Shown here piece after piece: positions 55,001 to 61,214 of a DNA stretch of 64,000 nucleotides; positions within the stretch are counted from its first letter, which is position 1; each line of letters opens with the position of its first letter. The position numbers and the translations under genes were made by a program. The notes beneath the pieces are model-generated. The model was given only the letters and a program-made list of their open reading frames with translations, ran no database searches and was not told the DNA's origin. The stretch is from Lewinellaceae bacterium SD302 (GTDB taxonomy: Bacteria; Bacteroidota; Bacteroidia; Chitinophagales; Saprospiraceae): positions 1-64,000 of the forward strand of contig PDLQ01000028.1 of NCBI GenBank assembly GCA_002591745.1, given 5' to 3'.

Positions 55001-55323
55001 GCAACCTCATTGAACTCAACTTCGGTGAAACGGTCAGCAGTACCAACGAACTGGATGCCATTGGAGATCGCTGGATCATGAGTCCGAACCCATCCTTTGG
55101 TAACGTTGCCATCGACTTCCATTCCGCATCTTTCCGTCAGGAACTGACCATCGAAGTGATGAATGCTTACGGACAGGTCGTGACAACCCGCCAATTCGAG
55201 GCCCTGTCCGAAGGTAAGCACCGCTTCCTGCTGGACCTGACCAAAAACCAAAGTGGTATGTACCTCGTACGTATTGCTGCGGACGGTGAGGTAATCGGAA
55301 CTGAAAGTCTGATTCTTCAGTAG
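46072..55323 (+). CDS. Giant T9SS-secreted Ig/PKD repeat protein
   Basis: 3083 residues. A signal peptide (to about residue 26) is followed by many Ig-like domains opening with P-x-P...DT(I/V)C-x-G/E (about 14 seen). These are interleaved with six copies of a larger domain that ends YFExD...ECxG. The six begin near bases 46666, 47701, 48691, 50001, 51325 and 52282, so the composite unit is 320-440 residues. Near 53926-54180 there is a PKD domain (WMWIFDDPASG, HTFTAPGTY). The end is a T9SS type A sorting domain (WIMSPNPSFGN...MYLVRIAADGE). It is Asp/Thr-rich with few Lys and paired cysteines, consistent with a surface adhesin or sheath protein. The function is not known. Confidence 0.92.
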   Translation: MKHSFTQLQLFLLLCCLVGGFSGLRAEVPFVNDLVSHDHPTSTQLFNAAEPIPFLGAMLQAQTDQQYAGQTSMMPCLDIITVGDDQSLCFGDTATLIGLAVEGLDTFQGTWFVLEPGGSGLDDDGVFTNVDGSPASELIVPGSNLYQSNSVSGRDTMRFSRGMMDDPNRTDYLVVFSASGSCGTSESDTMLVRFDLEPNLTLDVNSGGTTQTLETGAFPVGAALSGAYCSGSDLELVPSVINNPTLSGKPVFLRVELVDTAGLFGFGATPPAGDTFNIPLPAFEVDTILQNLGDEDKVASIKLRPYHETDGDMTDPNSTYNEGIDIIGDSIEFDLVVFSEPIASFGGNDTICFDATVPLDFTGTPNTRVFYRDTITMTTDSVDLNALGNSQVIFNNVTTNLYFVIDSLVRLDPPFCAASPATIAGIAAQPFIVLDSIGVTTDAVDSIACDTLSIVSFDFFANDSASVYSFSLTNNIDGFDSTYVAQGEDTLSINLAELNFGGMDAPRTITFYVSGVVDTSSTANCDNPILQDSFVIFVDPEPAIRIGLAGNSAFSDDTPMMLFDTFCITDDVAFSGIITSDPAASGLPLYVRQIDSVYNVETNVLISVDTVFLPVDAAYMSNATLVADNPDSIGFVRRILPYFESDAANAPVDYDDDSECSGGEVRLEILLTPAPLEPVLAFSTDTICGMPGSNPDILITGGTPGATVSYVTVSNGVNGGVSSTILDVNGEATISYTPVIDSGMVVARLQATFTECARLLSQSDTLIVKPRPTGTITALNDSICLTDTAYVVFNTDFSYNGVDSLELRYRIIVPGDASGPATDLIVRDGDTIFSGLLPDDRVFQLERLRHVFGMNCTNQDDVFDTIYVDNEPQLMIDVSEVSVSPLTMATVTTDPMGMDSVYVETCAADSLFLIYGVPNAMTDTSQFNDSLYVALTIVDPLGVTPAGIGTTTVYFDIDEPGAYDTLSLINNTNDTARIELTAVPFFYDPSSGLTPAGAFSESCQGDTVKITIDVINNFVSTIGGNYILCTGTDTVVLITGPDFAEVDYVAIFENAMGDQDTSMVRTVVLDGLGRFEIEIDSILADTTYDLIAARLPGSGCEANLGPNIDVTVIPVPIATFDSTTLMVCEGTGFSTTLMGPPEGFARITNNLNGDSEFVSFNDDSVAIFTFDSLVGDITFYVDSIINDTTGLNPVCVTDTITDSLMVIQLAAPTAELVSDTICFGDTAYVTFSTTMLMDSFDVEILVAGGTTFTLNDVMNGDTVAQLNGLTADSTAVFLQSAQILNTSMCFVLPLGADVDTAYVRVDTLPQISTTFTEPFDLTVDANTVNDTIVMCYEEVVTNTITIDPMTSIAGNGAMVFGNAMVRVGNAAPFPLLGPDFSVPPSALEFSMFDVAGALGNPSDSIIIDFEVQAYLPSSMGASYDPATDCIGDTATFTLIVLPQPTAIFSFASDPICESEITPISILGNPGDTVLFAVEGLGTFNVVIPADGSFEYMMPSVADIEAAILSTTGMANDDQIAFAIVNVLSATNPSCDGGGSAFSPLSVQFLDIERLMRVDLTIADTTVCTGTDAVLNFSGMPNATFEATFDYADDNLDNQQTLMLDGMGALTVIIPNFRDTLTVSIDSVFSGSGLMCLDTSMVDTFPTIFSIPLPDANFSPDTVCNNGSVDVIFDYTGESMAAAGDTFEVSYTDQNGMAQLDTLEDGETVTTLMGSGTYTFTILAVTDLQTGCDTTYMGGLTQTFVIEDAPAFQVEFTGGVNNGVVFDTDMPFTFPNPGITSVCSGTNLTTDVIGMNSSSDGDPTYARLIITQDPLGVFGPGAVPRTEFVPLSTLELNTLLVNNTTSVQNVAFSWTAYFETNTAVPNLDAGECIGGTQNFLIRVAPNPMAEFTNMDTMRVCRGDDVFIKFSGTDDATVSFTDDNGNVYTSVVGPNDSVSIDTDIPGPDTIRFGIDTVGFTFPVVNLNCTSTPTDSFVLIINEFPIATLEFMANDTVCFNESVEVVFRSMTGIAPYEVTVNGMNFTDVRDGDTLFNSGPLTMNTNFTITSASDSNGCMLPMEYLDSVVVDEVPLLSTDIELFSLTNSSLGTETLVDGELELDTFCSLQRLEFTGMTTSTNNAGDPVWVRVELTGDVNAIWPAYLGDTIFFLPFGDLGSALDMPAIANNSNMTIEADIFLTPYFESDPFGMMPMIDGAECSGAEDTLSIAIDPRPNANPTFFDDEICSGDTFTFDLSTAIDNFQMGTTFSYTTSSTGTASAAPRPVSSEDDIADVITNISTNRDTVTYVVTPFSPSGCEGGDFEIEVIVRPEPVLIANADTICSNSESMLEVTRQLGVINPTSYIVTDVVFDADSLTAIDVITPVDTFDRTVSVPGEDNLFIRDEFVNISFDTQRVDYYLVPLRNGTGCTGDTVVFSLYIAPEPLLPAGLSDTVCTDVRLAIDLQETVLNGVASDFIWEFESADPFIEGITMGPQTNGVINDSLRLSAGAGTQVRRVTYRVEAVGQNGCPLGVPDTFLYDVFISPQILLSIDAPGSDFICTGESNIIVEANASNTIGMVNYNWFVTDQDPGVTSVNIINPTGNGSSVSLEAIGNGQFTINVEVDDDGGCTAIASRTVTVYDELVASFDTTTVGLSTVDFFDTSEGFPTQWMWIFDDPASGNADTSMVQNPTHTFTAPGTYDVSLQVIRQAFCPDTATVIQQVFVGFTPVARIDTVILNEGFNIISFDVDPSNDSITSVFGDVIANGNLVDIFSVDPNSATQFETFDPNLPPVFNSLDIIRPGFGYFVEMAPGTTDTIFLPGLTLDPQLRIDLRAGFNFVAYLYQQDTFFNSYFDDLIINPAFVDALTYENSVLIDYDPNPLFNPLDSLHNGLGYVIETNASLDGSVYRSDEPISTSNLEFLFGYTDLTDAVGQRINILDEDRNYRGHFVIGTDGILMPQAVFGDLAHTSEVEGMLPGTKLLFEYNNQLLDINYIFQGDWSRNLIELNFGETVSSTNELDAIGDRWIMSPNPSFGNVAIDFHSASFRQELTIEVMNAYGQVVTTRQFEALSEGKHRFLLDLTKNQSGMYLVRIAADGEVIGTESLILQ

Positions 55324-55334
55324 TAGCTATCTAT

Positions 55335-55342
55335 TATATTTG
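55335..55342 (+). promoter_or_regulatory. Candidate -7 element before the small T9SS gene
   Basis: TATATTTG matches TAnnTTTG, but it lies just upstream of the strong hairpin at 55344-55382, so its use is doubtful. Confidence 0.3.
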
Positions 55343-55343
55343 C

Positions 55344-55382
55344 TACCGGCGGGCATCTTCTTTCGAGAGTTGCCCGCCGGTA
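55344..55382 (+). terminator. Strong 11-bp hairpin after the giant gene
   Basis: TACCGGCGGGC (55344-55354) pairs perfectly with GCCCGCCGGTA (55372-55382) around a 17-nt loop, 21 nt after the stop codon. Followed by an AT-rich but not T-only stretch. It probably ends the giant transcript or stabilises its 3' end, and lies 15 nt before the next start codon. Confidence 0.7.
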
Positions 55383-55397
55383 ATTAAATCCCATAAA

Positions 55398-56456
55398 ATG
55401 AATTTTACCTCTACTTTTCGATTAGTGACGGTATTGCTGATCTCTATGCTTAGCGTTACGCTGACCGCCCAGGCACCGCCGGAATTTGATGCCCCATTCG
55501 GGTGCTTCGTAGCGTTTAACCCCAATACGAACGTCCTTGGTGTTGTGAACCTTACCGGAGCCTGCGGGCCCGCTACCGGAGACGATTACATCGGTGTCAG
55601 AGATGCTCAGGGATTCTTTATCGGATCTCAGCAACTGCTTTCAAATGGGCAAACTTTCAGCGTTAACATCGCTGAGCAGGGTGCCCCGAACGGTGCCAGC
55701 TGTATGGAACCAGACTATGGTTACATCACCACCGGTGAAACGGTGACGGTAATCATTTACGACGCAGATCAGGATGCATTCTACGTTGGCAATAATTCCA
55801 CCTTCGTGGGTGTAAAGGGAGGCAACGGCCGCCTGAACGGTCCGGATGGTGATGCAAACGTGATCGATACTTATAATTTTGACTGTAACATGCAGGTGCT
55901 GCCAGTGACCCTGGCCGGCTTCCGCGCCCGCGTACAGGATAACGGTACTGTAAAGATCGAGTGGTCTACTCTGGACGAGACCAACAACGATCGGTTTGAA
56001 GTACAGCGCTCCTTAGATGGTGGCCGTACTTTCGAGCAGATTGGTCAGGTTGCCGGCAACGGTAATTCCGACGTCTTTAACAACTACAATTTCCTGGACC
56101 GTACGCCTCAAAACGGAAGCAACGTTTACCGCCTCAAGCAGGTCGACTTTGACGGTTCTTTCGAGTACTCTCCGATCGCCCTGGTAGAAATCGGTGGTGG
56201 CAGTGAGCCGGGAAAAGTAGTCCTTTACCCGAATCCGGTAGCCGAATCGGGACAAACCACCGTCAGCCTCAGCGGAAACTGGGGGGCCGGTACGAGTGCT
56301 GACCTTTACGACATCAACGGCCGTATTGTAACCAGTTTTGCCGGCCTGCAGGGTGGCAGCACGACGATTGATCTGCCCAGCCTGACTACTGGAGTTTATC
56401 AAATGGTAGTGACTGATGCCCAACAAAGGGAAGTGGTTCGCTTGGTAGTCCGCTAG
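55398..56456 (+). CDS. T9SS type A sorting-domain secreted protein
   Basis: 352 residues. Signal peptide to LTAQA. The N-terminal ~150 residues form a beta-rich domain (DDYIGVRDAQGFFIGSQQ, TGETVTVIIYDADQDAFYVG) of a type common in secreted Bacteroidota proteins. It is followed by a fibronectin-like module (VQDNGTVKIEWSTLDETNNDRFEVQRSLDG, then NVYRLKQVDFDGSFEYS). The end is a T9SS sorting domain (VVLYPNPVAESG, ending VVRLVVR). It lies directly after the giant T9SS gene, so they may work together at the cell surface. Confidence 0.9.
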   Translation: MNFTSTFRLVTVLLISMLSVTLTAQAPPEFDAPFGCFVAFNPNTNVLGVVNLTGACGPATGDDYIGVRDAQGFFIGSQQLLSNGQTFSVNIAEQGAPNGASCMEPDYGYITTGETVTVIIYDADQDAFYVGNNSTFVGVKGGNGRLNGPDGDANVIDTYNFDCNMQVLPVTLAGFRARVQDNGTVKIEWSTLDETNNDRFEVQRSLDGGRTFEQIGQVAGNGNSDVFNNYNFLDRTPQNGSNVYRLKQVDFDGSFEYSPIALVEIGGGSEPGKVVLYPNPVAESGQTTVSLSGNWGAGTSADLYDINGRIVTSFAGLQGGSTTIDLPSLTTGVYQMVVTDAQQREVVRLVVR

Positions 56457-56484
56457 CGAAAAGCTTCGGTTATTTTCGGGCATT

Positions 56485-56590
56485 GCTACTTTGTTAGCCA
56501 AAAGACTATAAATAAAGGACTTTGAACCTCAGATATTCTGCAGATGAATGTAAGTCTATAGTGTCTAACCGTTTTTGACTTCAAAGTAGC
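56485..56590. repeat. Composite inverted-motif element (REPIN-like), copy 2
   Basis: Begins GCTACTTTGTTAGCCAAAAG and ends TTTTTGACTTCAAAGTAGC, the same two ends as the element at 15006-15171, with a shorter interior that shares GTCTAAC near the right end. The copies differ mainly by the heptamer arrays in the first. No coding potential. Confidence 0.65.
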
Positions 56591-56766
56591 AAGCTTTAAA
56601 ATGACCACGAGCACTTAAGCTCAGCGAAGAACGGCAATGAAATCTTCGGCCGCTTCGTTTATATAATTCGATCCGCAATTATCCTGAGTGATGGTTGCGG
56701 ATCGGCTTTTTGGCAAGCTTCCCGACCACAACCGGTTTCCGGTAGGTCCTTTTCCAACCACTAATG

Positions 56767-56774
56767 TATCTTCG
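56767..56774 (+). promoter_or_regulatory. Candidate -7 element directly before gldG
   Basis: TATCTTCG followed by CGCCG, 5 nt before the start codon. If functional the transcript would be leaderless or nearly so. Confidence 0.3.
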
Positions 56775-56779
56775 CGCCG

Positions 56780-58513
56780 ATGGCAAATATTGAAGCTAAA
56801 AATAAGACGCATTCACTGGTGCAATTCGTACTAGTGGTGCTGCTGCTCATTCTGGTAAACTGGTTGGCCAACAGCCGAATCGGGGGGCGTTCCCTGTTTG
56901 CGGCTCTGGACTTGACGGAAGATCAACGCTATACACTGACGCCGAGTACGGTGGAGCAGATTGAAGATCTGGAAGAAGTGGTTTTCGTAAGGGTATTACT
57001 GGAAGGCGATTTTCCGGCGGGTTACCAGAGGTTACAAAACAGTGTCCGGGAATTGCTGGAAGATTTCAGGGGATATAATTCACTGGTAGAATTTGAATTC
57101 AGTGATCCGCTAGCGGGTGATCCTGCGGGTGTACAGGAAAGGCAACGTAACCTGGCCGAGCAGGAGGGCATTTTACCGCTTTCACTGGTCAATCAGAGCG
57201 CAAATCAACGGGAAGTGAAAGCGATTTACCCTTACGCCATCATCTACTATAAGGGGAGACAGAACGTGGTAAATTTGCTGGAAAACGATTCCCCCGGCGT
57301 ACCTCAGGAAGTAATTCTGAACAAAGCCAATGCTTTGCTGGAATATAAATTCAGCAGCGCTATCGAAAAGTTAGTCTCGGTGCGGCGCCCATTGATCGCA
57401 ATTACCAGCGGCCACGGAGAGTTGCCGCCAATCCGTACTTCCGACATCGAGAAAACCCTACGAGAGCAGTACGAAGTCGGTCACCTCGACCTGGATAGCG
57501 TAGGGCTGATTCCTAATGATGTGGACCTGCTGATCATAGCAAAACCGACCGAGCCCTTTAACGACAAGGATGCCTTCAAGATCGATCAGTACATCATGAA
57601 CGGTGGACGGGTACTCTTCTCCGTTGACGCGGTAGCTATGGCCCTGGATTCCCTGCGCGGACGCAACGAATTTTTTCCCGAAGCCACGGACTTGGGTAAG
57701 TTGGAGGACTTATTTTTCCGTTACGGATTTCGGTTGAATCAGGACTTGGTACTGGACCTGGTGAATACCCGGATCCCGATCCGAACTTCTACGGTAAACG
57801 GACAGCCGCAGATTGAAAAATTTCCTTTTCCGTATCACGTACTGGCCTTGCCCAACAGTACTCATCCGATCGTCAAGAATCTGGATCCGATCGACCTGCG
57901 TTTTCCTTCCAGCATTGATCTGGATGTGGAGACGAATACGGAACTGAAAAAGATTCCTTTGCTTACTTCCAGCGACCGCTCCCGCTACCAACGACTGCCA
58001 TCGGCCATTGACCTCGACGTGCAGAAGTACAGCGTAGATCTGGATCGCTTTGATAAAGAAGGACTGGTCATGGCGGCCCTACTGGAAGGGCCGTTCCAAA
58101 GTCCTTACGCCAACCGAATCAGCTCGGATAACCTGGAGGTTTTAAAACAGATTGGCCAGGAATACCAATCCGAGATCGCGAATAACCGGGTGATTATCGT
58201 CAGCGATGGCGATTTGCTTTCCAATGGTGTTTCACCGGATGGGGAAGTAAGGCCGCTCGGTCTGAACGTATTCGAGGGCTATCAATTCGATAACAAGACC
58301 CTGGTACAAAATATGGTGGAGTATTTGCTCAACGACCAGGGCGTGATCCTGGCGAGAGGGAAAGAAGTAAAACTGCGCCTATTGAATCGTGATGCCGCAG
58401 CCGCCGAAGCTGGTTTTTGGCGTAGTCTTAATATAGCCTTGCCGCTTGGCTTTTTACTGCTCTTTGGCTTGGTCTATAATTACGTACGCCGCAGGCGTTA
58501 CGCTAAAAAATAA
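56780..58513 (+). CDS. gldG: GldG, gliding-associated ABC transporter component
   Basis: 577 residues. N-terminal transmembrane helix (QFVLVVLLLILVNWLANSR), an ABC-type_uni domain (FFEALDLTEDQRYTL-like FAALDLTEDQRYTL; FNDKDAFKIDQYIMNGGRVLFSVD) and a C-terminal transmembrane helix before a basic tail (YNYVRRRRYAKK). GldG works with GldF and GldA in gliding motility, or in a related export step. In many Bacteroidota gldF lies directly upstream; here it does not. The DUF4340 gene follows by 47 nt, a common companion. Confidence 0.9.
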   Translation: MANIEAKNKTHSLVQFVLVVLLLILVNWLANSRIGGRSLFAALDLTEDQRYTLTPSTVEQIEDLEEVVFVRVLLEGDFPAGYQRLQNSVRELLEDFRGYNSLVEFEFSDPLAGDPAGVQERQRNLAEQEGILPLSLVNQSANQREVKAIYPYAIIYYKGRQNVVNLLENDSPGVPQEVILNKANALLEYKFSSAIEKLVSVRRPLIAITSGHGELPPIRTSDIEKTLREQYEVGHLDLDSVGLIPNDVDLLIIAKPTEPFNDKDAFKIDQYIMNGGRVLFSVDAVAMALDSLRGRNEFFPEATDLGKLEDLFFRYGFRLNQDLVLDLVNTRIPIRTSTVNGQPQIEKFPFPYHVLALPNSTHPIVKNLDPIDLRFPSSIDLDVETNTELKKIPLLTSSDRSRYQRLPSAIDLDVQKYSVDLDRFDKEGLVMAALLEGPFQSPYANRISSDNLEVLKQIGQEYQSEIANNRVIIVSDGDLLSNGVSPDGEVRPLGLNVFEGYQFDNKTLVQNMVEYLLNDQGVILARGKEVKLRLLNRDAAAAEAGFWRSLNIALPLGFLLLFGLVYNYVRRRRYAKK

Positions 58514-58560
58514 GCCCCTTTAACTGCGTACATCACCTGAGTACCAACTAACCGAAAGAA

Positions 58561-59580
58561 ATGCAAAAGAGAATTTACTGGATGCTGGGCGCTGCCCTGG
58601 TGCTCATCGCAGCTATATTTATCCTGGATAAGACCGACGGTAATTCCGCTCAGGGCACCCGTATCGTTGACGAACGTGACTTCAAGATTGAAGACACCGA
58701 TAGAATTGGAAAGATCTTCCTGGCTGACCGGAAAGGCTATACAACTATCCTGGAGCGACAGGAAAACGGTGATTGGGAATTGGATGGCCAATACAAGGCC
58801 TACGACAATGCCATGAAAAATCTGTTGGATGCTGTCTCACGGATCGACCTTCAGTTTATTCCTGCGGCCAAGGCCGTACCGGCAATCGTAGGTAACCTGG
58901 CTAGTGAGGGGATTCACGTCGAACTCTTTGACTTGAAAGGGGAGAAGATCAAAGGCTACTACATTGGTGGTTCTACCAATGATGAGCGTGGTACCTACGC
59001 GATCATGGAAGACGCTGAGCAGCCCTACGTAGTACACTTGCCGGGCTGGACGGGGAACTTAAGGTTTCGTTACAGTCTGATCGAGCAGGAATGGCGGGAC
59101 CGACAATTATTCGGAACGGATCTGGCAGACATCCAATTGGCGAGCATTGAGTATCCCACCCGTCGTAATCGCAGTTTTGTACTCGAGCGGAATGGAGAAG
59201 AATGGACGGTTGGGCCTTACTACGAAACGTCCCAGCCCGTACGCGAGGTTCCCCGGGGAAGAGCGGAGTATTTTCTGGTCAATTTCGAAGAATCCTATCT
59301 GGTGTCCTACGCCAACTACAGTCTGGAAGAAAAGACTGATTTGATCCAGCGTATTCCTTACGCCATCATTCGTTTAGCTCGTAAGGATGGCAGTGAAAAA
59401 GTAGTGAAGATTTTCCCCCGCCTGGATGAAAGCATTAAATCTCTGGACCCGAATACGGATGCTTTTGCCTCTGCACTCGGTGAGCGTGGTTTTAATCTGC
59501 TTTTTAACGATGATAAAGACTTTGCCACGGCGGCGACGGATCAGATCGTGCCTTTCCTACGGTCTTACGACAATTTTTAA
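58561..59580 (+). CDS. DUF4340-domain protein
   Basis: 339 residues. N-terminal signal anchor (YWMLGAALVLIAAIFIL) and a periplasmic DUF4340 region with repeated strand pairs: DRIGKIFLADRKGYTTILERQENGDWELDG, VELFDLKGEKIKGYYIGG and the RDRQLFG segment. Proteins of this family are usually found downstream of gldG-like genes and probably assist the same transporter. The 3' end overlaps the convergent M1 peptidase gene by 4 nt. Confidence 0.87.
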   Translation: MQKRIYWMLGAALVLIAAIFILDKTDGNSAQGTRIVDERDFKIEDTDRIGKIFLADRKGYTTILERQENGDWELDGQYKAYDNAMKNLLDAVSRIDLQFIPAAKAVPAIVGNLASEGIHVELFDLKGEKIKGYYIGGSTNDERGTYAIMEDAEQPYVVHLPGWTGNLRFRYSLIEQEWRDRQLFGTDLADIQLASIEYPTRRNRSFVLERNGEEWTVGPYYETSQPVREVPRGRAEYFLVNFEESYLVSYANYSLEEKTDLIQRIPYAIIRLARKDGSEKVVKIFPRLDESIKSLDPNTDAFASALGERGFNLLFNDDKDFATAATDQIVPFLRSYDNF

Positions 59581-61211
59581 GCGTCCTTCGCTACCCGCAC
59601 GTAAAAGTCCTCGACGATCTGAATATCAGACGCCGATTTACTCACCTTCAGCATTTGCTCCTGCTCGGTTGGGTAAATCCGCATCTTTTTTCCATCCACG
59701 ATAATATCCAGGGGCATTTTGAAGCCGGGGGCGACTTTGCTCCAGCGATAGGTTAGTTTGCCTTTTTTCAGCCGGTAGGTCAGAGTCGGAATTTCCGTGC
59801 CTTGCACGTAGCTGGTAAAGAAGGGTAGGGGCGAAAAATTGTCGGTAGTCGTTCGCTGGGCAATGTAGTCGAATATCTGATCGGAGGTGACGGTCTGGTG
59901 GCGAAAGTCAGCGTTGAGACCACGGAGGATAGTGCGCCATTTTTCATCGTCGTCGATCACCGTTCGCAGGGTGTGGAGGATATTGGCCCCTTTATAATAC
60001 ATGTCGCCGCTGCCTTCGTGTGCAACCCCCCGGTGGGGACTTTGGATGGGCCGGTCATTCATGATGAGCCGACGGGTGCCGATGACGTACTTGCGGGCAT
60101 TTTCTTTACCGTAGTGGTAATCCAGAAACAGGTTTTCGGAATAGGCGGTGAAGCCTTCGTGAATCCACATGTCTGCTACGTCGGCATTGGTAATATTGTT
60201 GGCGAACCATTCGTGGCCGGCTTCGTGGATGATGATAAAATCGAAGCGTAATCCTTCGCCGGTACCACTGAGATCACGGCCAAGATAGCCCTGGCGGTAC
60301 TTGTTGCCGTAAGTGACGGAACTCTGGTGCTCCATGCCCAGGTAAGGCACTTCAACCAATTTGAAACCATCTTCGTAAAAAGGGTAGGGGCCAAACCAAT
60401 GCTCAAAAGCCTCCATCATACGACGGGCGTCCTTGAAATGTTCTTTGGCCTGGCTTTCGTTTTCGCGCAGAACGTAATAGCTCATGCTTAGCGGTCCGGC
60501 TTCTCCCCGGTACTCTTCTTCCCAGCTCACATAATCACCAATGCTAAGGTTGACACCATAATCATTGATCGGATTCTTAACCGTCCAATGAAAAGTTGTT
60601 TTGCCATTACGTGTCTCCTGGCTAATTAGTTGGCCGTTGCTGACGTCCATTAGTCCTTCGGGTACCGTAACGCTGATGTCCATACTGTCTACCTCGTCAG
60701 CGGGGTGGTCTTTAACGGGCCACCAGACACTGGCACCGATGCCCTGATTGGCGTTGGCCACCCAGGGCTTACCATTGCTGTCCTTTTTCCAGACCAATCC
60801 ACCATCCCAGGGTGGATTTTCCGCGACGATGGGCGAACCACTAAAATGAAGCAGAACAGTTGCCCGCTCTCCGGCTGAGAGTTGGTAGGGCAGATCAACG
60901 TAATGTGCATTACCGAGATGGGTAAGTTTCAATTGCTGGCCGGCATAAGTAGCCCGCTCGAGTTTCATCGGTTCCTGGAGATCGATCTGTAACCTTTGCC
61001 CGGCTTGAGAGGCGGTAAAACGAACTTCGTTGGTACCAGAAATGGCTTGCCCTTCTACGTCAACGTCCACTTTCAGGTGATAGTAATTGAGGTCCCACCA
61101 AACCCGCTCTTCGGTAAGACCACCGCGAATGGAGTCTGCGGTACTGAAGGATTGTGCGCTCAGCCCTGATAACAGTAAGCAGGAAAAGAGGAGAACTAAT
61201 ATAGGCTTCAT
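59577..61211 (-). CDS. M1-family zinc metallopeptidase
   Basis: 544 residues with a signal peptide (ending GLSAQ). M1 aminopeptidase N-like: GxMEN-type region replaced by GMEHQSSVTYGN, zinc site HEAGHEWFANNITNADVADMWIHEG split as HEAGH with the third ligand Glu 18 residues on, and a later Tyr-containing GDMYYKGANILHTLR. It lacks the long C-terminal domain of classical APN. It probably degrades peptides in the periplasm. It lies 3 nt downstream of the EEP gene on the same strand. Confidence 0.93.
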   Translation of the reverse strand: MKPILVLLFSCLLLSGLSAQSFSTADSIRGGLTEERVWWDLNYYHLKVDVDVEGQAISGTNEVRFTASQAGQRLQIDLQEPMKLERATYAGQQLKLTHLGNAHYVDLPYQLSAGERATVLLHFSGSPIVAENPPWDGGLVWKKDSNGKPWVANANQGIGASVWWPVKDHPADEVDSMDISVTVPEGLMDVSNGQLISQETRNGKTTFHWTVKNPINDYGVNLSIGDYVSWEEEYRGEAGPLSMSYYVLRENESQAKEHFKDARRMMEAFEHWFGPYPFYEDGFKLVEVPYLGMEHQSSVTYGNKYRQGYLGRDLSGTGEGLRFDFIIIHEAGHEWFANNITNADVADMWIHEGFTAYSENLFLDYHYGKENARKYVIGTRRLIMNDRPIQSPHRGVAHEGSGDMYYKGANILHTLRTVIDDDEKWRTILRGLNADFRHQTVTSDQIFDYIAQRTTTDNFSPLPFFTSYVQGTEIPTLTYRLKKGKLTYRWSKVAPGFKMPLDIIVDGKKMRIYPTEQEQMLKVSKSASDIQIVEDFYVRVAKDA

Positions 61212-61214
61212 CGA

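Larger units (their letters stand above)
56457..56779. other. Intergenic region with a composite motif element
   Basis: 323 nt without a gene. It contains the REPIN-like element at 56485-56590, further AT/GC-mixed sequence and the gldG -7 element at 56767. No gldF-like gene is found here. Confidence 0.6.
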
